DNA of 64,000 nt, from positions 3,416,605-3,480,604 of the forward strand of contig FN649743.1 in assembly GCA_000310025.1 (NCBI GenBank), read 5' to 3'. This stretch comes from Ectocarpus siliculosus. Taxonomy: Eukaryota; Sar; Phaeophyceae; Ectocarpales; Ectocarpaceae. The notes beneath the pieces were generated by a model that was not told the DNA's origin, did not search any database, and saw only the letters and a program-made list of their open reading frames with translations. This document shows positions 23,998 through 36,496 of the stretch, in pieces (positions within the stretch are counted from its first letter, which is position 1; each line of letters starts with the position of its first letter). A program made the position numbers and the translations under genes.

Positions 23998-26719
23998 CTT
24001 AGGATAGGTTAGATCCGTTCTTCGATTTAAGGTAGACCAATCAGTCGCTTGCCTGGACGCGGGGGGGGCTCTCGATGTTCTTTACGTTGGGGATTGGCTA
24101 GAGGGAAAATATGGATGGGTTAGTTTGATTTTGCTGTTGAAAGAGGACGGGAGAAACAAGACACCAAGTTGCCTACCAACCGATTGGTGTCTTTGTGGCC
24201 GGCACTGGTGACTGAGCGGTGTTGCTGCGGCAGACACCCCAAGCGCGAGCAGTTGCAAAGTTCTGAGCAACTTGCCCAAACGGTGGATGGAGAACACCTC
24301 ATCTGGCAGACTGTGAGTACAACGGTTGGAGCTTGGGGGCTGGGAAAGAGCTCCAAAATTTTTGTGTGTGCTGGTGAAGCTGCAGCTGTGGAACTGTTGG
24401 TGTTGCAGTTTGTTGTTGACTTGGTAGGAGGACAATGTGCACACACGCGTCGCCGGGCACACTCTTTGCACGTGAGCCGAATCTCCAAGCAAGGCACAGA
24501 TGGCCAAGATCGATTTTTTTGTTGGCATACTACGTACTTCAGCAGTATTTTCAAGTTGGCCTCCGGCCGTCCTCCAAGTCTGTTGAAAATAGTCCGTTTT
24601 GTTGGGGGGGTAAAATAACAGATATCTAACTGTCTGCATCACCGCGACCCCGCGTTACTTGATGTCTTCCCCAAAACCCAACATTACGAAACCATTCAAA
24701 CACACAACGGCATTCCCTCTCTCAACTCCCCCCACAGCCATATAGATTCAGCCAAACTTCGATGAAGTATGGCACAGCAAAAGTCTGTTGTAGATGATGA
24801 CAGTAGAGGTCCTGTTTAGTCCCGGTGTGTGTGCCCAGAATGTTCACCACTATACCGGACCAGCACTATTCAAAGTATTGACAATGACTTGGACATTAGT
24901 GTGTGCCCACCGAAAACACTGGCAGTACAGCAGTACACCGGGCACCAGCACGAAAGAGGGATGGATCTCAACTGCTGCTTGCTGCTGTAGAATACCATTG
25001 AGTACCGTACGATGCCATCGAGAACAACAAGAAAGAGATCGTAAATTGCAGGCACCAAGCGGTGCACACTTTAGGTCAGCAGGCGCAGGTGCATGTACCG
25101 CCACTCTGAGTGGTATAGCTTCTACCGCGCATCTACAAGACGCGACAGCCCGATATAAGCGGCAGTCCCACTATTGAGGGCAGAACACGCGTACGTGGCT
25201 CCTCCTCGTGATTCCGCGGAGCCTCTCTGTTCGGCGCTCGCGATGTCAGTCACTACCCTTGCCTTCGACGCCGGATCAGCTTGGAATATCAGCCCAGCCT
25301 CTACCTCCACTCACGTCCTCTAGGTAAGAGTCCTCCCCTTTTCCCTCTCAAGCCCTGGCCCTCCAGTTTTATTTCTTTGTTCAGCCGGTAGGTCGAGGGT
25401 CCGTCTGACGACCCTTATTCTCCCTGGTCGGCGGGGCGGGCAAAAGAAGGTTCTAGAGAAAACACATCCGTTTCGAGCAAAGCTCCGAGACATGTCCAGA
25501 GCTGTTGACCGCTCCGTGAACCCGCCCCAACCTCAAGGCTGGCGTGGCCTGAAGGCTACTTTGGCGGAGAGAAACTGGCTCGTTCTAGTGTGCTTCTCTG
25601 CGGTTATGGTGTCAGAAGCCAGGCACGTTCCCTTGCAAACATGGGTTGTGCCTACTGCTGCTTGCAACGCAACTCCCCAAGTCCACAACTGCAACTTGCC
25701 TGCTGGACGGGGCGCGTACCCCCACAGCAGTGAGGGTCCTCGACTCACGCGCGCGTGCTATGGCCGCGTCTCGCTTCTCTCTTGATCCATAGTTTTGGGT
25801 TTCCCGATGTTGAGAAACATGCAGTGCTTGAGATACCGAGTTCTGTACATATCTTGGCCGGTTTGCAGAAAAACATACGATATTTGTGTTGTACCGCCCC
25901 GTGGGCGTCGTTAAAACGTCACACCTACATAGCCCGCCGCAGGGAGGTATGTAGAGCGATGATAGAGCATGACGATGAGGTCAAAGTAGGAGGCGTGAAC
26001 AAAAAAAGGTCGTAATCGCTCGTAGGGGTATTGGTTCGATCTAAAAGTGGCGGGGGGGTGTTTGTACGGTGTAAGTGTAAGCGCAAACCCCTCTCCAATC
26101 CAACACCTGCAACACCCATGCGTACAAGTTACACTCGAGGGCGACACACGACCTTCCCCCTCGCTTCGGCTTATCCTACGGATGGACGGGCACAACTCCC
26201 CAGGATTAGTTTGTTTCCCACCCGACCTTTGGTACAGTAGCAATACAATAACCGTAAACCCAGGCATCCGTCGGGGTATCTCGTGGATTTCCCACCCCTC
26301 TCATCTACAGCAGTGCAGTCAAGTGTTGTCAAAGCCATGGAGACCGGTCCGCGTGTTTTCTCCCCCCTCCAACGCGTAGTGGTACTCAGTGAGATTAAGA
26401 GCGTTCGGGCGGCACGATACTGCTGTAAGGTGCATGTGCAGCTGCAGACCCATCCCTGCCCGTCAACTCGAACCAAACAAGACCCCTTTTGGATGCCGTC
26501 CGCCGCTGCTGCCGTCCGTGCTTTGCGGAGAAACAACACACGTGCGGATGACGGCGCTCGTTTTGGCATCCACAACCACCACTGTATCTATGCCCGTCAT
26601 GAAGAAGCTTGCGTTCTACATACACCCTTCATGTGACAACACCCTTCCTCTCTGTTCCATCCCGCAGAAATCCCCGGGCTTGCGAGCACACTTCCGTTCG
26701 AGAGCCTCTGCTTGCCATC
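23998..26719. other. Intergenic region between bS21m and MBF1
   Basis: No gene is recognised in 2.7 kb. A short frame from the ATG at 25242 ends at a TAG immediately before GTAAGAG, and a 97-residue frame at 25492-25785 has one hydrophobic stretch (NWLVLVCFSAVMV); neither resembles a known protein. Either could belong to a 5' leader of MBF1. Confidence 0.4.
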
Positions 26720-28145
26720 ATGTCTCAGGACTGGAACACCGTGATGATCTCCAAGACCCGCCCCACGGCGACACGTGGCCAGAAGAACGCCGCTACCGCG
26801 GCCGCGGCACGTAGCGTGAGTGCTTGTGTGTTGTTTTCGTTTCTCGGGTCTCTCCTTGTGTCTTTCTGCGTGTGCTGGATGTTATCCCGCGTGCGGCGAT
26901 TTCAGTAGGCGGCGTCCCCTTGCAACGTGGTACTCGCGAAGAATGACTGGACCATGTGGCTTACTTTTTATTGCGTCTTGGTCGGCTCAGCAGCAAAGCG
27001 GCCCATCCAAAGACTTGCTGCAGCAGAGTTCTCGGTTCTGGTCTGTGCAGTCCTCTGTCGACGCAGCAGTACTTGTTCCTGTACTGTACCGTGATGCCCG
27101 CCTTCCACGTTGACGGCCGTCATGTAAAGCAACACCAGAGGCCAACAAGCCAGCGACAAAACAAGGCAGCAGTAGTTCAAAAGCGGGAGCGTCGTCGTAG
27201 CATTTGTCTGTTCCAAGGTTTACGCCAGGTGCACCAACAGGTCCTGTATCTCCCACGCGACAAAGGACGGACTGTGTTGTCCCCCATTCCCCCCCTCCCT
27301 GTGCCATTAATCCGCCCCCCCCCTCTCCATTTTTTCTTGTCCCCCCCCCCCCCCGGTGCATTCCGCCCCCTCCTCCGTTTTTATCTCGCACATTCTCAGG
27401 GGACGTTGGACACAGAGCGCAAGTTCGCCGCCGGGGAGAACAAGAGCTCCCACCGGGGTCACATGAACATGAAGAAGCTCGACGATGAGACGGAAGAGTT
27501 CCAGCGTGAGTGGGCCCTCTGCCTGCTCAACGATTGCTGCGTCCTTTTGCGGCGAAACCCCTGTGTCGTAGAGCGTCTGAAACGTGATATGCTGTGTTGT
27601 GTTTGGTGTGCGGAAAGCTCGGGCTTTTGGTGTCATTCTTTGTTGTTTCGGCCGTTGCCAGCTTCGAAGCGGTCCGGCCGTGCGTCGAAAAGCGTGGTTG
27701 GTGGAGCAGTGGTTTTGGTGTCTTGATATTTAAGACCCAGCTTTTGGAATTTTTGTGTTTTTGTAGTCTCCGACGGAGCCAACAACTGGAATGTACGTGC
27801 GATTGAGGCTCGAGAAGAAGGTGAAAAGGCCAGGCAGCGGTCCCAGAGGAACAGGTGTACCAAGGATATTGCTTACTCCAACAACACGCACGAGTTTTTT
27901 CTGAAGATCATGTTGTGCTGACGTTGTCACCATTTTGTTTTTTGGGCGGGGGGGAGCTTTGTGCTCTCTCTGTTTCAAGCAGCACCCGGGCTGACGCTCG
28001 TGGCGGCCTTGGTTTTATAAGTGACGCTCAGTATGTATGCATTCGACGTTGTTTGTCCTTGTGACCTCGTTTCTCTTATTTTCTCCTGGGTCCGATTGAA
28101 CCCCCCCCCCTCCTGCCCTTCGTGAACTCGGCAACCAGGGTTACC

Positions 28146-28180
<35 letters not shown>

Positions 28181-29484
28181 GGGGGAACCCATAATGGGTG
28201 GTCGAGTAGATCATGTTGTGCGGGGTCGAGAAACCTCACTCCGCGCAACGGGGGATGATCGCACCACGTTGTGTTAAAATGGTCAAGCTTCCTCGAGGCA
28301 GTTACACAGTGCTTACAACTGTCTCTGGAAGTGAAAGCACCAGAAAATAAATTAAGTCATACGTAGCTGTCACCCGTACGCAAGGAAGTAAGCACAAGAT
28401 GCCGAACACCCTTAGCAGGATGCAGCTCACCCTTCATGCGACTCGCCAAATACCTCACGGCGCTTCGCGCTTGGTGATGTGAGAGCCTGGTCCGGTGAGA
28501 ACCCGGCGTGCTCCGTCCCGGCTTTGTAGGGATGAGAGGTCAATGGTCAAACGACTACGGCATGCACGACTATGAGTACACCCCCCCCCCTCCTGCCCCG
28601 CGCGCGTATCCCCTGTCCGCAGACACACGCGTCGACCGCGGGCTAGCTCAGGCGATCCAGCAGGCACGTCTCGGGAAAAAGATGACGCAGAAGCAGCTTG
28701 CGACGGTGAGAGACGAAATGTAGTCGGACCTTTTTTCTTGTGATCGTTCTCATTCTGCACAGCAGTACTTCCTCGTTTTTATTTTTCTTGGCTGTTTCGT
28801 TGGGTCCGTTTTTTTTTTGCACAATTGTGACCAACGGACCCACCCAACGGCTAGAATTCGGGGGAACATCTCAAGAGCCTCCGGCAGGGGTCAGGAGCAG
28901 AGGCTGTGTGCTGCCCAGAATTTGTGCGATAGGTTCGATCGGGAACGCGGACGCGGACGACGCGAGACGGGCAGCGTGTCGGCCGTGTTTTTTTTTGTTT
29001 CTTGTGGCGCTTCCCATTTTGTTGCCTTTTGTCGAGGGTGCATAGAATTTTTCGCTCTCTGCAGGTGGCCTGCTTCGAATGGCTTGCCGAAAATCCTCTC
29101 TGCGCACGTGCCCTCTTAGCTTCCTTTTCTGTTCCTGGCCTTCCTCAGAGTTTTACCGCGGATCTTTTATGGCACTACCTATTATTATCGAAATATCCCC
29201 TCATCCCCCTGCCGGCTTTTCCCCTCCCGCCCTGTCCTGCTGTTCTTTTTGGGCCTCGTGTCTTCTTTTTTTTTTTTTTCGTCTCCGCACCAACCACGCC
29301 TGGCACCCTTGGCCCCGCCATCTTGCCACCCAACCTTTCCGCTGAATAGCAAATCAACGAGAAGCCGCAGGTTGTGGGTGAGTACGAGAGCGGGAAGGCC
29401 ATCCCCAACCCGCAGCTGATCAGCAAGCTCGAGAGGGCGCTCGGCGTACGCCTGCCCCGCCCGGGCAAGAAGGGGAAGAAGTAA
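26720..29484 (+). CDS. MBF1: Multiprotein bridging factor 1 (transcriptional coactivator)
   Basis: Exons 26720-26815, 27400-27505, 28623-28705 and 29350-29484 join without phase conflict to 139 residues, the usual MBF1 length. MBF1 bridges sequence-specific activators and TBP in the nucleus; in yeast it also acts at collided ribosomes. The N-terminal MBF1 domain ([11 protein letters not shown]...[17 protein letters not shown]) occupies about residues 1-68. The Cro/C1-type HTH follows at about 70-128 ([47 protein letters not shown]), with a lysine-rich tail. The Asp of the usual DYE motif, implicated in TBP contact in yeast, is Glu here. Intron 2 carries a SINE-like insertion ending 24 nt before exon 3. 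Confidence 0.97.
28101..28598 (+). mobile_element. SINE-like repeat, copy 3, in MBF1 intron 2, with target-site duplication
   Basis: The 18-bp sequence CCCCCCCCCCTCCTGCCC occurs at 28101-28118 and again at 28581-28598, flanking the element exactly as a target-site duplication would. Inside are the tail (TTCGTGAACTCGGCAACC), a run of 33 T at 28147-28179 and the ~400 bp body. An A-box-like TGGTCGAGTAGA lies near 28198 and a B-box-like GGGTCGAGAAACC near 28223. The right duplication doubles as the pyrimidine tract before exon 3 at 28623. Confidence 0.85.
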
Positions 29485-31326
29485 CTAAATGAAATCTATA
29501 CTTTGATGAAGATGATGCGTGCACTGCGAGAAAGAAGGGGGCAGAGACGGCAGTATCAAGACGGGAGACCCTCCGCTCGACGGAAAAGGATGATGCCGCG
29601 TGAATGAATATGATGTGAGAAGCAGGCAACAGCAGCGACAGCAGCACGGGAGACCCCCAACCGGCCTCTCCGCGCGACAGGATGGTGCAGCTGCTGCCGC
29701 TGCCGCTGCCGCCGTGCGAGGTTTTGGTGGGCCCGGAGGAGCGAGGGACAACGGGAGACGGATGTAGACTATAGCTATATGGCGGGCGGCGCCTACTTGC
29801 CGCACAGCGGTGTCGGCCGACAGGCACCATGTGCACGACCGGGCAAGGAGGCAGACGTGGAAGGGTCGGGATGTTTGAGAGGGGGGGGGGGGATGGTGCC
29901 CGTTCGCGACCCGTGCCAAATTTCTGTCGACGCTGAGGTGGAGGAGGGCGACCGTGTGGTGGTAGTGGAAGACGAGGCTTGGTTGTGAATTCTGGGCATG
30001 CGGTGCAGTTGGAAAGAGAGTAACCTAGACAAGCCACCTTTTGTACAGGTTGGGCATCGCGGGTGCGCAGCGAGCGAACGAGGAAAAGAGATGGCCATGC
30101 CTGACAACCGTCCTCGCTCGTGCTTTGTTTGTGTAGCCGTTTTTGGGTCGGCGTGTGCTGCGGGCAAGCCTTGAGCGTGACGGGAGGGCTTGTACGCATG
30201 TGCGATGACGTGGAAAGGCGTTGTGATGTTGTCCGTCTTCGCACACCGCTCTTGTGAGAGTTTTAGTTGTGTTGGTCGTTGGGGGATGATGCTTTTTTTG
30301 GTGTGTGACAGCAAGATGGGGTTTCCCCTTTGCAAGAAGGAGGCGTTCGCGGTTTTGCAAAGGCCAAGGGGTTAGGGTTAGGAACCGCAAGCGCAGCTCC
30401 TCGCTCTATTGGCGGCAGCGGCGGGCACGCGTGCAGGCACGATACATAACGAGAGCGGATTGATGATGAGAGAGAAAGAGAGGCTTCTGGCCGGCCGCTC
30501 ACTGTTGGCGTGCCGCGAGGGAAGGAAATCTCCTGGGCGTTGCGTAAATTCGCAGTCTCTGCTAAGCCGTGCCGCTTCTGACCGTTTTCGTGGTTGACGA
30601 GCGATCACCTTTGGCAACCAAGGTCAGGAAGGCCTACCTCTTGCGTGGGTAATGAAGCGTTGATTATCTACCTGCCGTGGGATTGTTTTCTGTGTCGTTT
30701 GTTTTCGATGTCGTGAGCACCGCCGGGTGCATATGGCGGACGGAATGGGAGTCGAACGACACGACACCAACATTGTGGCGATCGATACATACGGACGAGA
30801 AGCGTGTGCTAGGCTGGCGTCTGGTCGACCCGGAAGCCTTCTGCGGATAGCTCGCAGCTCCTCATGCTACGATGTTTTTACACACAGAAAAAAACTCCGA
30901 TGGTTCGGTTGATGGGGTACTTTCCGCTTTGGGCCTCTTTTTGCCGAGATTCGTTATGTTATCCTCGAAACGAAACGCAAGCACATTCCGGGCGACACGC
31001 GCGTCGTACACACATGCGTTCAATTCCGCCTCAGTGAAAATTTCGCGCTCTAGCGAGCTCTGGAGGCCTCGTCATTCATGGTGAACACATGTTTTCTCCC
31101 TGAAAAAAACACCTGCGGGTTTGCTGCTGGAGAAATCCATTGCCATTCGGAATAGCAGCAAGGTCGACGTGAACGCAACAAACACCGCAAAACCGGGCGC
31201 GAAATGCCCCGTGTTCGCCCTCGTTGTAAAAATCTTCTCCGCCCACAGCCTGAAGAATGAAACGGTTGCTCCAAGTGCTTCCCACCGACCTTGAAGCAAG
31301 GCAAAACATAAAACCACTTCCCCAAA
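29485..31326. other. Convergent 3' region between MBF1 and MTG1
   Basis: MBF1 ends at 29484 on plus and MTG1 at 31327 on minus, so both 3' UTRs lie here. Long minus-strand frames (29420-30390) are rich in Ser, Pro and Ala without a recognisable domain and are judged non-coding. Two TTAGGG-like units occur near 30369. Confidence 0.5.
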
Positions 31327-34300
31327 TCAAGTCCGCCTCGCATCTGCGTCTGCCCTCTCCCACGCGTCCGCGCTCGACCAGTCCCGCACCAGCCTCTCCG
31401 CGAGGTCGCTTTCCGGCGAAGCAGAAGGCCGCCGCCCCTCTCGCACTACCGGCCCCGCCTCCGCCCGCCCCCTGTCTTCTCCCCGGCGCGCCACCAGCTG
31501 CGCCCACGCCGGGGGTGGTGCTCCGGAGGCCAATTCCGCCGCATTATTTGTTTTTAAGACGCGGCGTCGGGGCACGCTGTCGAGGGTGATCCTCCCGAAC
31601 TGTCCGTCCCGGAAGGCGTCCAGCAGGAACCGGCAGCAGATCCGCCGCGCTTCCGGGGCCGGCTTCCCCTCCGCCCCGCTCTCCCGCTCCACCGCCTCCA
31701 GCAACGCCTCCATGTCATCCTCCCGCTCCCAGTCTCCCCTGTCTTCTTCTTCTTCTTCTTCTTCGTCGCCGGGTTCCGAGGCGTACTCGTGGCCGGCTTG
31801 CCGCTGCTTCCCGTGTTTTCCGACGGCGGAGGTTTCGTCGTCGTCGGATTTCGACGGCCCGGTGGTGGCGTTTGCGTCCGTTGTTGTTCGCTCGGCCTTC
31901 CCCGCTGCCTTCAGCAGCCACGCCGCGATGGCTTTGGAAGGCCGAGGCTGTTGCGCGGCGGGTCTCCTCGTCGCTGCGCCCCCGCGCGTTTGAAACGTGT
32001 CCACGTGTGTGTGCCCCCCGCGGAGAAGGACGAAACAATGGCGAAAAGAAAACAAAGAAGGGAGCAGAGTCGCTTCGGGAGAATTCGTACAGTTCGACTT
32101 TGCCTGTGGGCGTGGCATCGTCGCTGGGGTAGAGGATGAATCGGTTGCGACAAACTGCCCATTATTGTCTTGTCTCGGGCGCAGGGAGAAAACAATCTCA
32201 TATACCGTATACGACACAAGATATCACACCCCCTGCACCGATTTTCAAAGCTCGATTACTCCACGACGAAGAGGATGCACAAGCGAAAGGATACGTTTTC
32301 GGAAAGCTCTCGACAAGGCGGCGTCAACGACACCACTTTCGGCGCTGTGACTCTCTCTGATGTGGAGAAATCGAGCGTTGAAAATCGGTCCAGGGGGTGT
32401 GTTATCTTGTGTCGTATACGGTGTTCAGCGGTGGCGCAGGCAGAAAACAATCTCATATTTTCAGCGGTTTTCTCACGTCCTGTGGTCTGCCTTCTCAGGG
32501 CCGAACATAACTCGGCCTGACACTATTTCCACTCTCACCTCACCACCACAAGCGTTGTCTTCTTACAAAAGGCGTAAGCAGGGGGAGGGGCGGGGGCATG
32601 ATGACCACAGGTTCGAATGGCAATGTTCTTCAGGCTGATGCTGTGGGTGAATCACGAACAAAAAGCATTACATTGCATTCAGCATGCCGTTCACATCGTC
32701 GGAAAAGGGACTCGGAATGTGGAAGCCTAAGCCGTTTGCGGCAAAAAATCGAATCGTATCTAGCTCATGCATTGATTGTACTGTACAGTAGTCCCGCCCT
32801 TTTCCCCCCAAACTCGAAACCAACCTGCCCTCGACGGCGCCCTCGGAGCCGAAAGCGCCGTCACCGAACGGTCCCGTGCACCGGAAGACCTCCGGGACCT
32901 CACGACTCGCAGCATGAACCCCACCAGCACATCGGAGGGCACCGCAGAATCAGGGACCGCCCGGGTGAGCGCGAGGAATAGCCCCGCCGTCTTGCTCTCC
33001 ACCCGCGGCACCATGACTCCCGGCGTGTCGACCAGGTAGAGCGGCGGGTTGGACGCGATACGGAAGGCCGACACTTGGCGGGTGACGCCGGGCATCGCAC
33101 CCACGCGGGCCACCTCGAGTCACGGTATGGCACGGAAAAAGGCGGAGAGGAGAAAAAGGGGCGGCGAGGGGCGGGCTGGTTGCTAGGATGAAATCTTGCG
33201 GAATAAGCGGGCGTTTTCATCGAGCGCCAAGTATCTGAAGGCGTTTGGGGGGTGGAGGCAGGGTATGGGGGACATTTCCGGCTCGCCGCCACGGTGGTCG
33301 CTATGAGCTGAGCGGAGCACCGTTTTTACACGTCCAAAAAAACTGGATTCGTGGCGATCGAGCATGGCGTGTACCGCAGATCGCACCTACCTGGGGGAAA
33401 ACAAAATGCAGAAGAAAGGTTCCGAAGACAAAAAAGAGACATCTGGTCTACGGTTGCCCTAAAATACACAAAAGGATTGTGTCCTCCCGAGTCTGGGCAA
33501 TAGGTCTCGGGGCTGCAACTCGACTAGAACCTTGAGCACAAAGGCATGCTCACGCATAGGCTGTAACTCAGCGATACAGGCGTCAAGGCCTTCTTTGTCC
33601 CACCTTCCCACGTCACAAAACTGACCTCATCTCCCAGCTGATCATGTTCGTCAACGAGCAGCAGCACCGAATAACGCCCCCTCAACGCACCAACAACCAG
33701 AACAACAAGCTGCACAAAAAAAAAAAAACGCAGCATCTGGCCCCCTCAATAACCACACACCCTCAACCCTCCACAGGCCGCACCTGCTTAGCTCCCTCTC
33801 CATCCCCTCCTCCGCCCCCGCCCCTGTTGGCTTTGCCGCGGAGAAGGTTTATCAGGCTGGACTTTCCAACGTTCGGCATGCCAACCACCATCGCGATGGC
33901 CCCCGTGGTCGAAAACTCCCCCCTCCTCGCCCCCCGCTCTCTGGCCCACGCCAGCAGCTTGTTCACGTTGGTGCCCGTTCGCCCGCAGGCGTACACGGCG
34001 GCCTTGCCCTGTGGTGGTGAGCGTCACGGGGGCATATAAGTCGGGTTCTGGCGCTACTGCAAGGGGGGAGGGTTTTATGAAGCCGAAGGCGAACTGTTAG
34101 ACCAGGCAGCGTTGACTAGGCTGTTGGTTTGATTTCGGCTTCTAAAAGGGCGGGGGTTGGCTGTCGGGAGACCCGTGAGCCGCTTTGGAGCGCAGCAAAG
34201 AAGAACTCTTTGTTACCGCCAGCATCTGGCACATGCTTCAATTTCTCTGCACAACAGGGGGAAGGGTTGGTTGGTCAGGCGGGGGGGTGCCCGCGCGAGA

Positions 34301-36496
34301 GCTACGGTGGAGCTCTAGCCTCTACCCTATCCACACCCAGGCTGCGGGGCTAACCAAGGTAACCAACGGAAGAGAGCTCAGCACCCTCCCCATACTGCGT
34401 GGTTCGCACGCACTGCGTGAGGTGCGCACAAGAAGCGCGGCTTTATCACGCACGGAATCATGTCGGGTGTGCGGACGCTTGTTGTCTTGGGAGAAGGGAA
34501 TAAGGGGATGCCAGGCTGACAACAACAAAAAAAGGAAACTGAACTGTAGGCCGGCCACACAGAAGAGGCCAACGCGGGGAAGACACGCACGGCTGCAAGG
34601 CACCTGCCAATACCAGCAAAAACGAAACCGAGAGAAGAATAGGCGCCATGCTGCGCGCACCTGCTCTTTGAAGCGCTGGAGGACACGTTGCTCCAAGGCT
34701 TGGTTGCTGAGGTCGGCCTGGTTTCCGTCATCGTCGACGGTAGGGGAATGACGGAGGAAAGCAATCGCGCCGGTGGCATCACAGAGAGCAAAAATAGGGT
34801 TGGTGGCGAGCAGCACACAAATCGTTACGCCAGCAAACAAGACTGGTCAGTCGATGCTTATGTCCTGTCAAGCAGTTGGCTTGGGATGCAGCAGCGGCAA
34901 TGAAGGGGTTGTATTCTTCGGCGCAGCCAACAATCATACGAAGCGTTGTGAGCGACTTGCCGATGAACCTTGCGTTGGTGACCACGGAGTTATGTCAAGG
35001 TGGAGCAGGAGTCGAAGAGATGGAGCAAAAAAAAAAAACATGAGCATGGACCGCAGACGTGTTTACCAGCATATTGAGCGCATGATCTACCAGCCAACAT
35101 CAGCCCAACACCGAACAACCACATCGAAACACTAAACACTGGCAATATATTGTGTGTCGCGGTTCGAAGCAGCAAACCGTCACGCAGTTCTCCGGTTCGC
35201 GCGTCGCCGAGCAACGCTGAGGCGCGCTTGATTACGAATCGGACAACGCAGACTCGGTTCGACTTGTTCACACAGCGTTGCCAAGAAGCGCTTATCAATC
35301 ACCAAGCGACACAAAAGACACACTGTCTCGCTCGTCAACCACCCACACGGCACACAACCAAGACACACTGCCTCCCTCTCGCCTTGTTGAGGACGATGAG
35401 CCGCGCCTTGCTCGGCCCGACGATCTTGTCCAAGTCCTCGTTCGCCGAGGTGAAGGGTATCCTCGCGTCGCGAACCTCGAACACCATGTCCACCTGTCCA
35501 TGATATCCATGAACAAGGATAACACCACACAAGACACAAGACATCGCCAATGAACAAAGAAGGACCTACCACAGTGCCCCCCCCAAAAAACCGCGACGTA
35601 ACCTCTCTCAACGGGGGCGCGCGAAAAACAATGGGCACACCCATCCGGATTGCAGGGTCCCCAACTTCAGGCCATGCGGAGAAAGAGCACGCACGGCCGT
35701 GGTCTGGGTTGATGATTGGCAACTCGGGTAGTTTCTCCACCCATGGAGCTTGAGGGCAAAATACCCCAAGTAAAACGTAGACATACGAGACCGCCATCCA
35801 TACGGTAATTGTACCTCGAGGAATATCTGAGCATCGTGTCAAGTCGGCCTTGCCCTAATTTTTCGAAACGGTGGGCTACTGCTGTACAGCGAATGCCGTA
35901 TTCCACAAATGGTGCGGCATGATCTGCACTACACCATTCAGCAGTACAACACACACAGCAGAGCTTCATGCGCTTGCCAATGGGCGAATGTGGCATACAT
36001 GAACGGTCTGAGGACACACGATTAGAAAACAGAAATTGACTTGAACTTCCCACTCGAAAGCTCAGAGGCTACTACCCTATGTAGGCTATTAGACTACATA
36101 CAACACATGCAGCACAGCGGCGTTGACCATGTGGCCAGATTGGTAACAAAACAATCATGTCACTACACATAAGCATCGTCCTAATGACCACGGCATTGGC
36201 CCTGGCCCAACAGCACACAGCACCTGCTTGAGTTTCTCCCGGATGACCTTGGTGGCCTTCACCATGTGGCCCGGGAACCAGTTCACTTTGAGCGTAGCGT
36301 AGTCCTCCTCCAGCCGCATCAACTCGCTGTCGGTGGGGTTTTCGTCCATCCCCGTCACAGATTCATGACTGCCGGTGCTGCTGAAGGACCTGCGTGGCGC
36401 TGGCACTGCGGCCACCGAGTGCTGATAGCGGTGGGTCACCGTTCGGCATCGGCGTGCCTGAGCCAATACCAGGGGTACCTGTCGTCTCGGTATCAT
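31327..36496 (-). CDS. MTG1: Mitochondrial ribosome-associated GTPase 1 (MTG1/RbgA/YlqF family)
   Basis: Exons (minus) are 36496-36224, 35493-35383, 34717-34661, 34008-33784, 33113-32904 and a last exon ending at 31327, all phase-compatible; with an acceptor at 31948 the product is ~498 residues. The protein matures the mitochondrial large ribosomal subunit. The N-terminus (MIPRRQVPLVLAQARR) looks like a targeting peptide. NWFPGHM (about residue 72) is the family signature. G motifs are circularly permuted: G4 VLNKADL spans exons 2-3, G1 GMPNVGKSS is in exon 4, G3 VDTPG is in exon 5. The C-terminal FLLDAFRDGQFGRITLD fits the family. A long acidic insert with a Glu run (TTC repeats 31741-31766) and ~100 extra C-terminal residues are unusual. 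One exon between 32904 and 31947 may be missing. Exon 2 uses a GC donor. Confidence 0.93.
32179..32458. mobile_element. MITE-like element with ~55-bp inverted arms and 25-bp direct repeats
   Basis: Arms 32202-32257 and 32368-32422 are inverted copies differing at only a few positions (shared core GATTTTCAA...TCTTGTGTCGTATACGG). They enclose ~110 bp with no gene. Outside them, a 25-bp sequence (ending GAAAACAATCTCATAT) is repeated directly at 32179-32203 and 32434-32458 with one mismatch. It lies in the last MTG1 intron. Confidence 0.75.

Noticed and set aside
29420-30390. Long Ser/Pro-rich minus-strand frames downstream of MBF1
   Set aside because: Low complexity, overlapping in all frames, and in the expected 3' UTR region.
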